This document shows positions 1 to 10,476 of a stretch of 64,000 nucleotides of DNA, piece by piece. Source of the DNA: Leptolyngbya boryana PCC 6306 (GTDB lineage: Bacteria; Cyanobacteriota; Cyanobacteriia; Leptolyngbyales; Leptolyngbyaceae); NCBI RefSeq assembly GCF_000353285.1, contig NZ_KB731324.1, forward strand, positions 4,668,577 to 4,732,576, read 5' to 3'. Every line of letters starts with the position of its first letter. Within the stretch, counting starts at the first letter, position 1. Under the pieces are notes generated by a model, which made no database searches, had not been told where the DNA came from, and saw only the letters and a program-made list of their open reading frames with translations. Made by a program: the position numbers and the translations under genes.

Positions 1-1
1 C

Positions 2-214
2 TTAAACTTGGTTAAGACGATCGCACGTACCGTTCATTTTATCAATGGCGATACGTTTCTTCCCAAAGATCCTCGCTAGAATTGAAAATTTTTGATCGAA
101 TCTAACCCAGTGAATTCTCACGGTTATGAGTCTGTACTCTACACGATGTCTCCGGTTTTAGCTCGAATTTACACTGAGGTTTATCGCATTCTACGAAAAC
201 AAGATTTTGCGTAA
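2..214 (+). pseudogene. possible decayed or partial reading frame at the window edge
   Basis: One frame is open from base 2 to a TAG at 77-79, is interrupted again by TGA at 83-85, then stays open to TAA at 212-214 in the same frame. The first part reads like a protein C-terminus (ending FLPKDPR). The second is a 42-residue stretch rich in aromatic residues (VLARIYTEVYRILRKQDF). Two stops in one otherwise coding-like frame could mean a decayed gene, or the end of one gene followed by non-coding DNA. I do not recognise a family, and the upstream part lies outside the window. Confidence 0.22.
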
Positions 215-267
215 GTCTTGTGGGGTCAGTGATCCCCGTTTTTATACTGAATTGAAAAAGTTTAGAT

Positions 268-618
268 ATGTTAACAGAGAACCAAGTACATTTATTTCGT
301 GCGTTTCACACTGGATTAGGATCGCTCAATCAATTGTTAAACTCTCCCGAATTCGATCGACAAATCTTTGCTCAAACGTGGCAGTCACTTCAAAAAATCT
401 TTTCAGAAGAAATTCAATCCATCCAATCGGATGTCTACCGAATCCATTCAGTTTTGGTTGAAATCAATAAACAGATGAGGCTGTTAGGAATGGATGCGAT
501 GTTTCTCAAGACAGCACGACAGCCAGAGACGGTGCAAGGTCGGGTTGGACAGATTCGCGATCGAGTGACTTTACTAATGAACTACTGCACTGTACTTTTG
601 GAGTCGGATGGAATTTGA
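268..618 (+). CDS. small alpha-helical protein, possibly PatD-like
   Basis: This 116-residue protein has no signal peptide or membrane segment and is predicted to be mostly helical. From memory, the C-terminal half (INKQMRLLGMDAMFLKTARQ, then a motif ending LLMNYC) resembles the cyanobacterial PatD family, linked to heterocyst frequency in Anabaena and also annotated in strains without heterocysts. That assignment is tentative because the motif is recalled, not searched. The gene ends 7 bases before the GTG/ATG start of a zinc-ribbon gene, so the two are probably co-transcribed. An overlapping 84-residue frame starting at 207 looks like a shadow. Confidence 0.7.
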   Translation: MLTENQVHLFRAFHTGLGSLNQLLNSPEFDRQIFAQTWQSLQKIFSEEIQSIQSDVYRIHSVLVEINKQMRLLGMDAMFLKTARQPETVQGRVGQIRDRVTLLMNYCTVLLESDGI

Positions 619-627
619 GGTCGCGTG

Positions 628-1224
628 ATGCAGTGTCCTAAAGAACGGAAAATTACGCTAAACGATGGGCGATTGGCTGAGTCGTTAGAGGTGAAGGAAT
701 GCCCAGAGTGTCAGGGAGCGTGGATTCCACTGGAAAATTATCAGGTGTGGCAAGCAGAACGCGAACGACCGAAAACGGTTGCAGACTTGATCCCAAAAAC
801 ATTAGATGTCGAATTTACTCCATCGCCTCATGATGCGAAGGCGGCTTTTTGTCCTGAGTGTGGCTGTTATTTGGCGCGGGTCAAAGTGGGGATGAAAAAT
901 CCGTTTTATGTAGAGCGGTGTTTGAGTTGTGGAGGAATTTGGTGCGATCGCGGAGAATGGGCTGCACTGGAAACGATGGGCTTGAATATTGCGATCGAGC
1001 AACTATTTTCAAGCGAGTGGCAGGTTTTGTCGAGAGAGCGAGAGCATTTGGCGATCGAGAAGCAGGCGACTATCGATCGCTTGGGAGAGGATTTAGCACA
1101 CCGAGTGTTTGCGTTGGCAGAAGAGTTGGAGAAGCATTCGCACGGGGATTTTGGGGTTGCATATTTGATGCGACGATTTGAGAATTTTACCCAGGAATTA
1201 GAGCGGGCGAAGAGAAAGAGTTGA
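628..1224 (+). CDS. zinc-ribbon (zf-TFIIB-like) protein
   Basis: About 198 residues with two cysteine-pair zinc ribbons. The first is split between CPKER near the N-terminus and CPECQGAW. The second is FCPECGCYL, paired with CLSCGGIWCDRGEW. The CxxCgGiWxdrgE pattern is the signature of the zf-TFIIB-type ribbon family. The C-terminal 70 residues are charged and helical (SREREHLAIEKQ onward). ATG 628 is preferred over GTG 625 because GAGG at 617-620 then has normal spacing. The function is unknown; such proteins are usually soluble and may bind protein or nucleic acid. It lies directly downstream of the PatD-like gene. Confidence 0.82.
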   Translation: MQCPKERKITLNDGRLAESLEVKECPECQGAWIPLENYQVWQAERERPKTVADLIPKTLDVEFTPSPHDAKAAFCPECGCYLARVKVGMKNPFYVERCLSCGGIWCDRGEWAALETMGLNIAIEQLFSSEWQVLSREREHLAIEKQATIDRLGEDLAHRVFALAEELEKHSHGDFGVAYLMRRFENFTQELERAKRKS

Positions 1225-2125
1225 CCATAAGGGATGATGGCTCTAGTCGTCAATTGCATTTATGTTGTGGAGCGGGTAGAGAGGGGAGAGAGATGCTAGA
1301 AATGATAGTTCTTGCTCCCCTCATCTAAAACTTGAGAGAAATCTAAACTATGAGATCGACTACTTTAGATCGACATTAATTAGTGTTCTTACAATTAGCA
1401 CTTGCATAGTTAGAATAAAGCATGCTTCTTTTCAAGCTAAAGCATATTAAAGTCGATTCAATTTGAAATTTCACAAGTTTTAGAAATTTAAAATTAAAGA
1501 ATTTCATCTATTAACTCAAGTGAAAAGCCTCAAACAAAATCAAAGCAGGAAGTGCTACTAGCACTAAAAGAAATGCATCTTAATTAAGATAGTGGCATTT
1601 TACTTAATTAGCGCAGATTGTTAAGTAGAAAAAATGCATAAGTTGATCACTATCTTTAAGTCAGGCTCTGAATATTCGCTGAAAAGAAGACCTTGAATTA
1701 TACAGATTCTTTAAGTATCAGCCTTGATTTTACCTAAGTGCTTCAATTATCCATGCGGTGTACCGTATCTCTGAGTTGAGCGTATCTTCCTCTGTCTGTT
1801 CAGTATTCTTAGCTGCCCTACTCAGCTTTGCTTCTGAGTACATTTCCTAATTTTAGATATCCCTGACTAATTATTCTATGGGCTGGGAAATATATAGTTT
1901 AGAGCCTATCCAAAATCTGCAGAGGCAGATTTTGACACAACCCAGTTTAATATCTCCCAGCCTCAAGTAAATTCCGGAAAACTGAGTGATTTTTATATTT
2001 TTTTGATCTATGACTTGATTCTATAAATCTCAAAGAGTTGAGTCTTTATTAATTTGAGTTCGGGAATTCTCGTTGTAGGAAAGATGCGATAGTCTCCCTA
2101 CTTTCTTCAACTTTACAGAAAACAT
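1225..2125. other. 900-base AT-rich intergenic region before the NRPS gene
   Basis: I find no convincing gene in this stretch. Reading frames are short on both strands and the base composition is clearly more AT-rich than the flanking genes. The only structure I can support is the nested inverted repeat at 1881-1962. Its length and AT-richness suggest a long leader or promoter region for the NRPS gene, or a site of past insertions, but no specific promoter can be named. Confidence 0.5.
1881..1962. repeat. 82-base nested inverted repeat, MITE-like
   Basis: The outer arms GGCTGGGAAATAT (1881-1893) and ATATCTCCCAGCC (1950-1962) pair at 12 of 13 positions. Inside them lies a perfect 9-bp hairpin, AAAATCTGC (1912-1920) with loop AGAG and GCAGATTTT (1925-1933). 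The internal GAGCCTATCCAAAA resembles terminal repeats of IS5-type elements, from memory. It may be a small non-autonomous element or an excision scar; no clear target duplication is visible. Confidence 0.45.
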
Positions 2126-5100
2126 ATGCGCACTGCTCTTCAAGATTGTCTCATTCACCAATTGGTTGAATCTCAAGTCATTCGATCTCCGCATGAGATC
2201 GCTGCCATCTTTGATGAAGAAACAATCACTTACCAAGAACTGAATCAGCGTGCCAACCAACTCGCACATTACTTAAGGTCAGTTGGGGTAGCGTCAGAAA
2301 CATTCGTGGGTATTTGTGTTGAGCGATCGCTGAAAATGCTGATCGTCATGCTCGGCATTCTCAAGGCTGGCGGAACCTACATCCCCCTTGATCCGAACTA
2401 TCCTGCTGAACGTCTGACGTTTATTGTAGAGAACTCAGAACTCTCGATCGTCATTACCCAATCTCATCTGGCATCTTTCTCAAACTGCCAAACTCTCGAT
2501 ATTGACGCAGACTGGGCAACTATCTCGCAGCAACCAACTCACAACCTAGAAATCACAGGTCATTCTGATCACCTTGCTTATGTGATCTATACTTCTGGCT
2601 CTACAGGCAAACCGAAAGGGGTACAGATTACTCATCGAGGAGTTGTAAATTTTCTGCTTTCGATGCAGCAAGAGCCAGGGATTTCATCTGACGATCGTTT
2701 GCTTGCGGTTACGACGATCTCCTTCGACATCGCAGTTTTAGAACTCTTTTTGCCGCTAATCGTTGGAGCTTGCGTCAATATTGTCCCGGCTCAGATCACA
2801 GCAGATGGGCAACGTCTGATTCAACTCCTCGATACTTTCGAGGCAACCATCATGCAGGCAACTCCAGCAACTTGGCGACTTCTCTTGCAATCCGGTTGGC
2901 AAGGTCGTCCAACCCTGAAGATGCTCTGTGGCGGCGAAGCAATGACTCGATCGCTTGCCAATCAACTCTTAGACAAAGGTGCGTCGCTTTGGAACCTGTA
3001 CGGTCCAACTGAGACAACGATCTGGTCTGCACTACATCGAGTAGAACCTGGCACTGAGTCCGTTCCCATTGGACACCCCATTGCCAACACGCAAATCTAT
3101 CTCATCGAGACGAAATCGCGACGAAAAACTGATCCAATTATTCCAGTCCCGGTCGGTGTGGCGGGCGAATTGTGTATCGGTGGTGAGGGAGTTGCAAGAG
3201 GTTACTATAAGCGTCCAGAACTCAATGACGAAAAATTCATTGCTGATCCATTTAGCACCAGAACCGGAGATCGATTGTATCGAACTGGAGACTTAGCGCG
3301 GTATCGAGCAGATGGCACAATCGAGTTTATTGGTCGCATTGACCATCAAGCAAAAATCCGGGGCTACCGAGTTGAACTCGGCGAGGTCGAAGCTGCCATT
3401 AGTCAATCCTCGATCGTGCAAGAAACAGCAGTCATCGCAAAAGAAGATAGTTCTGGAAATCAGCGCTTAATTGCTTACATCGTCTCAAAAGAAAGCGAAG
3501 AAAAAACACTGCAATTTCAGCAAGTTGAGCACTGGAAAACCGTATGGGATCATGCCTATCAACAGACGACTCCAGTCGAAGATAGTACGTTTAATCTCCA
3601 AGGCTGGATAGATAGCTACACGGGATTACGAACAGACGCACAAGTCATGCAGGAATGGCTTAATTTGACGATCGATCGCATTTTGGCACTCCGTCCAAAA
3701 CGAATTCTAGAAATTGGGTGTGGAACAGGTCTACTTTTATTCCGCTTAGCTCAGCACTGCGATCGCTATCACGGAATTGATGTGACTTCAGAAGCCGTGA
3801 AGTATATTCAACGCCAAGAACTCAACCAATTGGGCAGACGGTCACATGTGACCGTTGCTCAATGTGCTGCTCATGAAATTGACGATTTAGAAAGCTTTGA
3901 CACCATTATTATCAATTCTGTTGTGCAGTATTTTCCAAATGCACAATACTTGACAACAGTGATTGAGAAAGCAGTAAAACTTCTGCAACCTGGGGGACGC
4001 ATCTTTATTGGCGATGTGCGTAGTTTGCCTTTACTCGAAACATTCCACACGTCAGTTCAGCTTAGGCAACCTGTTGACTCGGTGACGCAACTTCGATCGA
4101 GAGTATACGATCGCATCATTCAAGAAAAAGAATTAGTCATTGATCCTGCATTTTTCCAGAATCTTGTTCAGCGTATTCCCCACCTCAAGACTGCTGAAAT
4201 CGAGCTAAAACGAGGTCGATCTGACTCTGAACTGAACCGATTTCGGTATGATGTCACCTTACACCTTGAGTCCGAACAGCCTAGTATCTCTCAATTTCAT
4301 CAATTGGATTGGGTGCGAGATCGAGTCAGCTTAGCAACGCTGCGATCGCATTTTGGAAAAATGCCGCTCAGGATTACTGGAATTCCAGATGCTCGCCTAC
4401 AAGCAGACTTACAAGCAGTAGAACTGCTCAAAAATGCACAGGATTCTGCCACGATTGAGCAGTTGCTTACAGCCCCCCAAACATATTCTGGGATTCATCC
4501 GGAAGACTTAATCAGCCGAGCATTCGGCTACAAAGTTAAGCTGATGTGTTCAGACCAGCCTGGATTCTACGAGGCTTGGATTTATCAATCTGAAGTCTGT
4601 CAATTTCCAAGTGCAGTATTTCCGATTCCAGAAGCTTATACGAATTCTCCACTTCAGGTCATTGAGAAACCTCAACTCACGCTACAACTTCGCCAATTTC
4701 TTCGCGATAAACTGCCCAGCTACATGATTCCGTCAGTATTTGTGTGGCTAGAAAAACTTCCACTCACGCCAAATGGAAAAATTGACCGTCGTGCGTTGCC
4801 AGAACCCAAAACTGTGCACGCAGAACGCAGTTCATCTGCTCCCAAAACTCCTCAAGAGCAGCAAATGGCAGCAATTTGGGCAGAGGTGCTAGAAACCGAA
4901 GCAATTGGCATTGAGGACAATTTCTTTGAAGTTGGTGGACATTCGCTGTTGGCAGTTCAGCTTCTAGCACAGGTCAAAGCAACTTTTGATGTTGAAATTC
5001 CGTTGTTTTATTTATTCAAAGATCCAACTATCAAAGGATTGCTCAATGCGATCGCCCAAATTCAGTCCTTGGATATCAGCCTGCCCCACAGTCTACTCGA

Positions 5101-6352
5101 CTTAGAAGCTGAAACTCAGCTAGATCCCAAAATCAAGCCTGAAACAGAATTCATCCCAACGACTCCAACTGGAATCTTTCTCACAGGTGCAACAGGCTTT
5201 CTAGGCGCATTCTTGCTCTATGAACTCCTCCAGCAAACTTCTGCTAAGCTCTACTGTTTAGTTCGCGCTTCCAATGCCAGAGATGGATTCGCTCGAATTC
5301 AGGCGAATCTAGAACGGTACTTAATTTGGAATCAGGAACTCAGTGATCGCATTATTCCAGTCATCGGCGATTTGACCCAGCCCTATCTTGGACTCTCAGA
5401 ATCTGAGTTTCTGACCCTAGCAAGTCAAACAGAAGTTATCTATCACAGCGGTGCGTTAATTAATCTTGCTTATCCATACTCTGCACTGCGAGCCAGCAAT
5501 GTTGGAGGGACAGAAGAGATTTTGAGACTGGCAAGCTGGGTCAAACTCAAATCTGTTCACTTTGTTTCCACGTTGGATGTGTTCCAATCGCCAGCCTATT
5601 TCCAGGATCAGCCTATCTTTGAACAGACTCCCCTCACTCACGGTCATGAACTTTATCGCGGCTACGCTCAAACAAAATGGGTCGCAGAAAGACTGCTACA
5701 GACAGCCCGCGATCGCGGAATTCCAGTAAATATCTATCGTCCAGGAATGATCTCTGGACATAGCGAAACGGGCGTATCACCCGTCACTGATTTACTATGT
5801 CGGTTCTTAAAAGGCATCATTCAACTGAAAACTGCCCCGATTCTTGACCGACCCATTTCAATGGTTCCAGTCGATTATGTGAGTAAGGCGATCGTGCATC
5901 TCGCACAACAATCGACCGAATGCGGACAAGTTTTTCACCTGACCAATCCCAATTCTTCACAGCTTGGGCAACTCGTTCATGACCTCCAGCAATTCGGCTA
6001 CGAGATTGAAGAAATCCCCTACGATCGCTGGCTGTCTCTTCTGAGAGATCTCTCAGAAGAGAATGCGCTAGCTCCACTCGCTGCCCTTTTCAATGAACGC
6101 TCAGACGTCCATCAAACTTATTTAGAAACGTCGCTGTTGAGTAACCAGCATTTCGATTGTCAATCTACTCTCCAAGGCTTGCGAGGGACTTCCATTGTCT
6201 GCCCTGCTAGTAACACTCAGTTGTTGAAAACTTACTTTGACTATTTCGATCGGACTAAATTCCTAACTCAAAACCAGTCCCACTCCTCAGTGCGCTGGAT
6301 TCCAAACCTCGCAACTGAATCGCCATCATTTTCGAAAACACCTACTAGGTAG
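2126..6352 (+). CDS. single-module NRPS: A - N-methyltransferase - PCP - thioester reductase
   Basis: This 1408-residue synthetase starts directly with an adenylation domain and has no condensation domain. A-domain motifs include YTSGSTGKPKG (155-165), NLYGPTETT (290-298) and YRTGDLARY (385-393). A SAM-dependent methyltransferase (LEIGCGTGLL, 528-537) is inserted at about 460-760, and A9/A10 (NGKIDR, Lys885) follow it. The carrier domain has GGHSLL with Ser940. A reductase domain (GATGFLG, 1021-1027; Y1180xxxK1184) ends the protein, so release should be as an aldehyde or alcohol. The specificity residues read D201, I202, L205, Q244, L267, G269, L291, I299, W300, matching the published glycine code DILQLGLIWK. 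The inferred product is N-methylglycine released reductively. There are no NRPS neighbours; two sensor kinases follow. Confidence 0.93.
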   Translation: MRTALQDCLIHQLVESQVIRSPHEIAAIFDEETITYQELNQRANQLAHYLRSVGVASETFVGICVERSLKMLIVMLGILKAGGTYIPLDPNYPAERLTFIVENSELSIVITQSHLASFSNCQTLDIDADWATISQQPTHNLEITGHSDHLAYVIYTSGSTGKPKGVQITHRGVVNFLLSMQQEPGISSDDRLLAVTTISFDIAVLELFLPLIVGACVNIVPAQITADGQRLIQLLDTFEATIMQATPATWRLLLQSGWQGRPTLKMLCGGEAMTRSLANQLLDKGASLWNLYGPTETTIWSALHRVEPGTESVPIGHPIANTQIYLIETKSRRKTDPIIPVPVGVAGELCIGGEGVARGYYKRPELNDEKFIADPFSTRTGDRLYRTGDLARYRADGTIEFIGRIDHQAKIRGYRVELGEVEAAISQSSIVQETAVIAKEDSSGNQRLIAYIVSKESEEKTLQFQQVEHWKTVWDHAYQQTTPVEDSTFNLQGWIDSYTGLRTDAQVMQEWLNLTIDRILALRPKRILEIGCGTGLLLFRLAQHCDRYHGIDVTSEAVKYIQRQELNQLGRRSHVTVAQCAAHEIDDLESFDTIIINSVVQYFPNAQYLTTVIEKAVKLLQPGGRIFIGDVRSLPLLETFHTSVQLRQPVDSVTQLRSRVYDRIIQEKELVIDPAFFQNLVQRIPHLKTAEIELKRGRSDSELNRFRYDVTLHLESEQPSISQFHQLDWVRDRVSLATLRSHFGKMPLRITGIPDARLQADLQAVELLKNAQDSATIEQLLTAPQTYSGIHPEDLISRAFGYKVKLMCSDQPGFYEAWIYQSEVCQFPSAVFPIPEAYTNSPLQVIEKPQLTLQLRQFLRDKLPSYMIPSVFVWLEKLPLTPNGKIDRRALPEPKTVHAERSSSAPKTPQEQQMAAIWAEVLETEAIGIEDNFFEVGGHSLLAVQLLAQVKATFDVEIPLFYLFKDPTIKGLLNAIAQIQSLDISLPHSLLDLEAETQLDPKIKPETEFIPTTPTGIFLTGATGFLGAFLLYELLQQTSAKLYCLVRASNARDGFARIQANLERYLIWNQELSDRIIPVIGDLTQPYLGLSESEFLTLASQTEVIYHSGALINLAYPYSALRASNVGGTEEILRLASWVKLKSVHFVSTLDVFQSPAYFQDQPIFEQTPLTHGHELYRGYAQTKWVAERLLQTARDRGIPVNIYRPGMISGHSETGVSPVTDLLCRFLKGIIQLKTAPILDRPISMVPVDYVSKAIVHLAQQSTECGQVFHLTNPNSSQLGQLVHDLQQFGYEIEEIPYDRWLSLLRDLSEENALAPLAALFNERSDVHQTYLETSLLSNQHFDCQSTLQGLRGTSIVCPASNTQLLKTYFDYFDRTKFLTQNQSHSSVRWIPNLATESPSFSKTPTR

Positions 6353-6357
6353 GTGTT
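6337..6357 (+). terminator. hairpin overlapping the NRPS stop codon
   Basis: AACACCTAC (6337-6345) pairs perfectly with GTAGGTGTT (6349-6357) around a 3-base loop. The NRPS stop codon (6350-6352) sits within the second arm. No T-run follows, so it is at best a weak terminator or an RNA-processing or stability element between the NRPS gene and the kinase gene. Confidence 0.4.
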
Positions 6358-6397
6358 CCCGACTCCGGAATGTTTATGAGTTGAATTAGGGAACATT

Positions 6398-9082
6398 GTG
6401 GTAAGCATTCTCACCTTGACTATGAAAAAAGCATTGCGACACTCAATTGGATCGAACTTATTTATCTATGTTTTGAGCGGTGCATTGATTGGACTGGGCG
6501 GCATGTCCTACTTCTTTTATAGGACTTTGGAGAAGAATGCTGAAAGCGAGATTCAAAGCCGTCTCAAAACACAAGTTCGATCGATTGAATCCCAGTTAGC
6601 CAAAGTTGAACAATCGACTGAAGATTTAGAAGCTAGTGTTCGCACGCTTCACAATCTTGGAGTAAAAGACGCAGATGCCTATAAGCAGCTTGTCTTTGAG
6701 CTCTTCCAACGACGTTCACCCTTAACAATGGCTTTCGGGTTTGGGCAACTTTCTAATCAGGTTGTGCCTGATCGTCAATGGTACTGGCCTTACTTCTACG
6801 TTGATCAGAAAGCACCCGGTCAAATTGGTCAATTACTTCCCGCTCCAAATCAACACATCCGGTTTGCCGATCTCTTTCAAGATGACGACTATCCCAACAA
6901 AGCTTACTACAAAGATGTCATTCGGGCTGGGCAGGACATTTGGCTAGAACCCTACCTTTGGTATGGTCAAACGCTAACGACATTTTCGAGCTTCATCTTT
7001 GATGACCAAAATCGGGCAATCGGGGTCACGGGGCTGGACATTAACGTATCTGTGCTGAGTGAACAGCTATATACTTCAGTCAAGAGTGGTGGAGGCTACT
7101 TCGCGATTTTAAGTGAGAAAGGTAATCTTCTGACTTATCCACCCGATCAAGCGAAAGCAAAAAAACTGGCATCCCATAAAGATGTGCCAGAACTCGATCG
7201 AGTCTGGCAACAAATTCAGGGGCAACAAGCTGGGATTTTACAAGCTGAAGGTTCGTATTGGGCGTATGAGCGGGTACGCGGCACAAACTGGACGATGCTC
7301 GCTTCTGTTCCTCGATCAATTATCTTACTGCCTGTTTTATCAATTACAGTCGGTGGGGCAGTCGGTGCAGGAACTGTTTTAGCGATCGTCGTTTTTCTGT
7401 TTGTGCGCCGTCTTAATTCCCGATTAGAACCCATTCTAGTAGGGTGTAACCAACTTGCAGAAGCCGATGCTCAGCGCCTTTCGCGCTTAAATAGAGAGCT
7501 GACAGAAACTGAGACTTCAACTTCGAGCATCCAGCATGCGGACGAACTGGAAGTTCTAGAATCTGCGTTTCAACGAATGGCGGCTCAGATCAACGAATCA
7601 TTTGAAGAATTAGAACTCCGAGTTGAGGCAAGAACGTCTGAATTAAAGCACGCCAAAGAACTTGCAGATAGTGCGAATCGCGCCAAGAGCGAATTTTTGG
7701 CAAATATGAGCCACGAACTGCGAACGCCGCTCAACGGGATTTTGGGATATACCCAGATTTTGCAGCGATCAACGCGTCTCGATATTAAAGAGCAACGTGG
7801 AATTGGCGTGATTCACCAATGTGCAACTCATTTGCTCACCCTCATCAATGATGTGTTAGATCTGTCAAAGATCGAAGCGCGCAAAATGGAGTTGAACTCA
7901 GTTGACTTTTCACTCTCTTCTTTCTTGCAGAGTGTAGTCGAGATGTGCAGCATTCGGGCAGAACAACGTGGCATTGAGTTTCGATATCAGTTTCAAAGTA
8001 CACTGCCCAAGTATGTTCATGCAGACGAAAAGCGACTTCGACAAGTCTTAATCAATTTATTAGGCAACGCGATCAAGTTTACCGAACAAGGGAAAGTGAC
8101 ATTTTCAGTCCTTACCTGCTCTGAAGGTAGCCCTTATAATTTGAGGTTTGAAGTAGAAGATACCGGATCAGGCATGACTCCTGAGCAATTGCAAAAAATC
8201 TTCCTGCCTTTCGAGCAGGTTGGAGGCGTTGAGAAACGCTCAGAAGGAACTGGGCTAGGTCTAACCATCAGTCAGACGATCGTGCAATTGATGGGCGGAA
8301 CTATCCAAGTTGAAAGCCAATTGGGTCAGGGTAGCCGATTCTGGTTTGAAATTCCACTCGCCGCTGCGATCGACAATGTTCCACAGACTCCTGACTTTAA
8401 CGCGAGTCGGATTATCGGTATGATTGGCAGCCGACGCAAAATTCTCATCGTTGACGATCGGGAAGAAAATCGATTGGTTCTGCGAAGTCTACTAGAACCG
8501 ATTGGATTTGAGATTTTTGAGGCAGAGACCGGAAGAGCTGGACTCAATGAAGTACTGCGAATTCATCCTGATCTCCTCATTACAGACCTGATGATGCCTG
8601 AGATGCAAGGTGACGAACTGCTCATACAGATTCGGAAAATGTCAGAATTTCAGGATTTAAGAGCGATTATGTCTTCGGCCAGTGTGTTTGAAGAAGATCG
8701 CCAAATCAGCGTAGATGCAGGCGCAGATGCTTTTCTGCCGAAGCCGATCGAAGCTTATGTGCTGTTTGATTTACTTCAGCAACTGCTTCAGCTTGAATGG
8801 ATTTACGACGACTCTAAATCAGAAAGTGAACTTGCTCAGCCGCCTGAATCACCGACTTCAGATGCAGTGGAACTGCCTGATCCATCTGTATTATCCGGAC
8901 TCTACGACCTTGCTCGCAAGGGCTTGCTGAATGATCTCACTCAACAGCTTGAGACCTTAGAGAGCGCTAATCCAATGCTGAAACCGTTCTGTCACTTGAT
9001 CAGCACTTGGGCAGAAGATTTCCAGTTAAAAAAGATTCGTACATTTTTAGAACAGCACTTAGTAGATAAGGAGAGATCATGA
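6398..9082 (+). CDS. hybrid sensor histidine kinase with extracytoplasmic Cache-like sensor
   Basis: An 894-residue membrane kinase. An N-terminal membrane segment (about 20-40) is followed by an extracytoplasmic region of about 260 residues with the look of a Cache sensor ([23 protein letters not shown]). A second membrane segment follows at about 310-335, then a HAMP-like linker, HisKA with phospho-acceptor His439 ([10 protein letters not shown]), an HATPase domain ([19 protein letters not shown]) and a receiver domain (Asp730 in [10 protein letters not shown]). About 80 further residues close the protein. It starts at GTG 6398, or possibly ATG 6422. Its stop overlaps the next gene by 4 bases, indicating translational coupling. 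The ligand is unknown; proximity to the NRPS invites but does not prove a link. Confidence 0.92.
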   Translation: MVSILTLTMKKALRHSIGSNLFIYVLSGALIGLGGMSYFFYRTLEKNAESEIQSRLKTQVRSIESQLAKVEQSTEDLEASVRTLHNLGVKDADAYKQLVFELFQRRSPLTMAFGFGQLSNQVVPDRQWYWPYFYVDQKAPGQIGQLLPAPNQHIRFADLFQDDDYPNKAYYKDVIRAGQDIWLEPYLWYGQTLTTFSSFIFDDQNRAIGVTGLDINVSVLSEQLYTSVKSGGGYFAILSEKGNLLTYPPDQAKAKKLASHKDVPELDRVWQQIQGQQAGILQAEGSYWAYERVRGTNWTMLASVPRSIILLPVLSITVGGAVGAGTVLAIVVFLFVRRLNSRLEPILVGCNQLAEADAQRLSRLNRELTETETSTSSIQHADELEVLESAFQRMAAQINESFEELELRVEARTSELKHAKELADSANRAKSEFLANMSHELRTPLNGILGYTQILQRSTRLDIKEQRGIGVIHQCATHLLTLINDVLDLSKIEARKMELNSVDFSLSSFLQSVVEMCSIRAEQRGIEFRYQFQSTLPKYVHADEKRLRQVLINLLGNAIKFTEQGKVTFSVLTCSEGSPYNLRFEVEDTGSGMTPEQLQKIFLPFEQVGGVEKRSEGTGLGLTISQTIVQLMGGTIQVESQLGQGSRFWFEIPLAAAIDNVPQTPDFNASRIIGMIGSRRKILIVDDREENRLVLRSLLEPIGFEIFEAETGRAGLNEVLRIHPDLLITDLMMPEMQGDELLIQIRKMSEFQDLRAIMSSASVFEEDRQISVDAGADAFLPKPIEAYVLFDLLQQLLQLEWIYDDSKSESELAQPPESPTSDAVELPDPSVLSGLYDLARKGLLNDLTQQLETLESANPMLKPFCHLISTWAEDFQLKKIRTFLEQHLVDKERS

Positions 9083-10419
9083 AGTCTGCCGATCAAAGTA
9101 TTCTTATCGTGGATGATAATCCGACGAATCTCAAGGTACTATCCGAAGCGATCACCAGTGAGGGATTCCAAGTTTCGGTTGCTTTAGATGGCGAGAGTGC
9201 CTTAGAGCAAATGGCGTATCATCAACCTGCTTTAGTCTTATTAGATGTCATGATGCCGGGAATTGATGGGTTTGAAACTTGCCGCCGAATGCAGGCGAAT
9301 CCGATTTTCCAAGATATTCCTGTGATTTTCATGACCGCTTTATCTGAGACTGAACATAAAGTAAAAGGGCTAGCCGTTGGAGCAGTCGATTATATTACCA
9401 AACCTTTTCAGCATGAGGAAGTATTGGCGCGCGTAAAAGTGCATCTACGATTGCGCCATCTGAGCCAACAACTCGAAGTTCAAAATGAGGTGCTGAAACA
9501 ATTTAATGAAACACTAGAAGAGAAAGTTGAGCAGCGTACAGCTGAGCTACAGCAGGCTCAGATACAACTCATTCAACAAGAAAAACTATCATCTTTAGGG
9601 CAAATGGTTGCAGGTGTTGCGCATGAGATTAACAATCCTGTGAACTTTATTTATGGCAATGTTGTTCCGGCTCAACAGTATGTGGAAGACTTGCTAAGTC
9701 TTGTAAATCTCTATCGCTCTCAGTATCCTGAACCGAATTCTGTGATTCAGTCTGCACTCGAAGATCTCGATTTTGATTTCATTGCCGTGGATCTCCCGAA
9801 GCTGCTCAATTCGATGCAAGTTGGAGCAGATCGGATTCACGACATTGTGCGATCGCTCCGTAATTTTTCCCGACTAGATGAGGCAGAACGCAAATGCGTC
9901 GATCTGCATGAAGGAATCGAAAATACGTTAATGATTTTGAGCCATCGTTTGAAGGTTCAGACAACACAACCCGAGATTAAATTGTTGCGAGAATACGGTG
10001 AGATACCCAAAGTCGTTTGTTTTCCGGGACAGCTCAACCAAGTCGTAATGAATCTTCTAGCGAATGCGATCGATGAGTTAGAAAGTAAACGTATTGCCCA
10101 GCCTGAGATTCGGATTCAGACTGAACTTGCTGGTGCAGATTCGGTTAGAATTCGCATTATTGATAATGGTGCAGGTATTCCAGAAACAATTCAACAAAAG
10201 ATTTTTAATCCATTTTTCACAACGAAAGAAGTTGGCAAAGGGACAGGATTAGGTTTATCGATTAGCCATCAGATTGTTGTTGGCAAGCATGGCGGAAATT
10301 TGTATTGTCGATCGAGTCTGGGGCAGGGAACTGAATTTGGGATTGAAATTCCGATCCATCAGCCCGAATCGGACTCCGAACGCTTATTGAGTTGTGGAAT
10401 GCAGGATTCTGCCGCATAG
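9079..10419 (+). CDS. receiver-histidine kinase (REC-HK) protein
   Basis: A 446-residue soluble protein with an N-terminal receiver domain (acceptor Asp56 in [11 protein letters not shown], Lys in YITKPF), a coiled-coil linker (about 130-165) and a histidine kinase core with His182 in VAHEINNP. The ATPase lobe shows [17 protein letters not shown] and GTGLGLSIS. This REC-first, kinase-second order is common in cyanobacteria and lets one kinase feed another. ATG 9079 overlaps the TGA of the upstream hybrid kinase, so the two very likely work as a phosphorelay. No DNA-binding output protein is adjacent. Confidence 0.93.
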   Translation: MKSADQSILIVDDNPTNLKVLSEAITSEGFQVSVALDGESALEQMAYHQPALVLLDVMMPGIDGFETCRRMQANPIFQDIPVIFMTALSETEHKVKGLAVGAVDYITKPFQHEEVLARVKVHLRLRHLSQQLEVQNEVLKQFNETLEEKVEQRTAELQQAQIQLIQQEKLSSLGQMVAGVAHEINNPVNFIYGNVVPAQQYVEDLLSLVNLYRSQYPEPNSVIQSALEDLDFDFIAVDLPKLLNSMQVGADRIHDIVRSLRNFSRLDEAERKCVDLHEGIENTLMILSHRLKVQTTQPEIKLLREYGEIPKVVCFPGQLNQVVMNLLANAIDELESKRIAQPEIRIQTELAGADSVRIRIIDNGAGIPETIQQKIFNPFFTTKEVGKGTGLGLSISHQIVVGKHGGNLYCRSSLGQGTEFGIEIPIHQPESDSERLLSCGMQDSAA

Positions 10420-10476
10420 AGCGGGAACACAGTGAGATTACAATGATCACAGGTGTTTTAATCGGTTGATGAATTT

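Noticed and set aside
906-1259. 117-codon minus-strand frame
   Set aside because: Opposite the zinc-ribbon gene, which has intact cysteine motifs; clearly a shadow.
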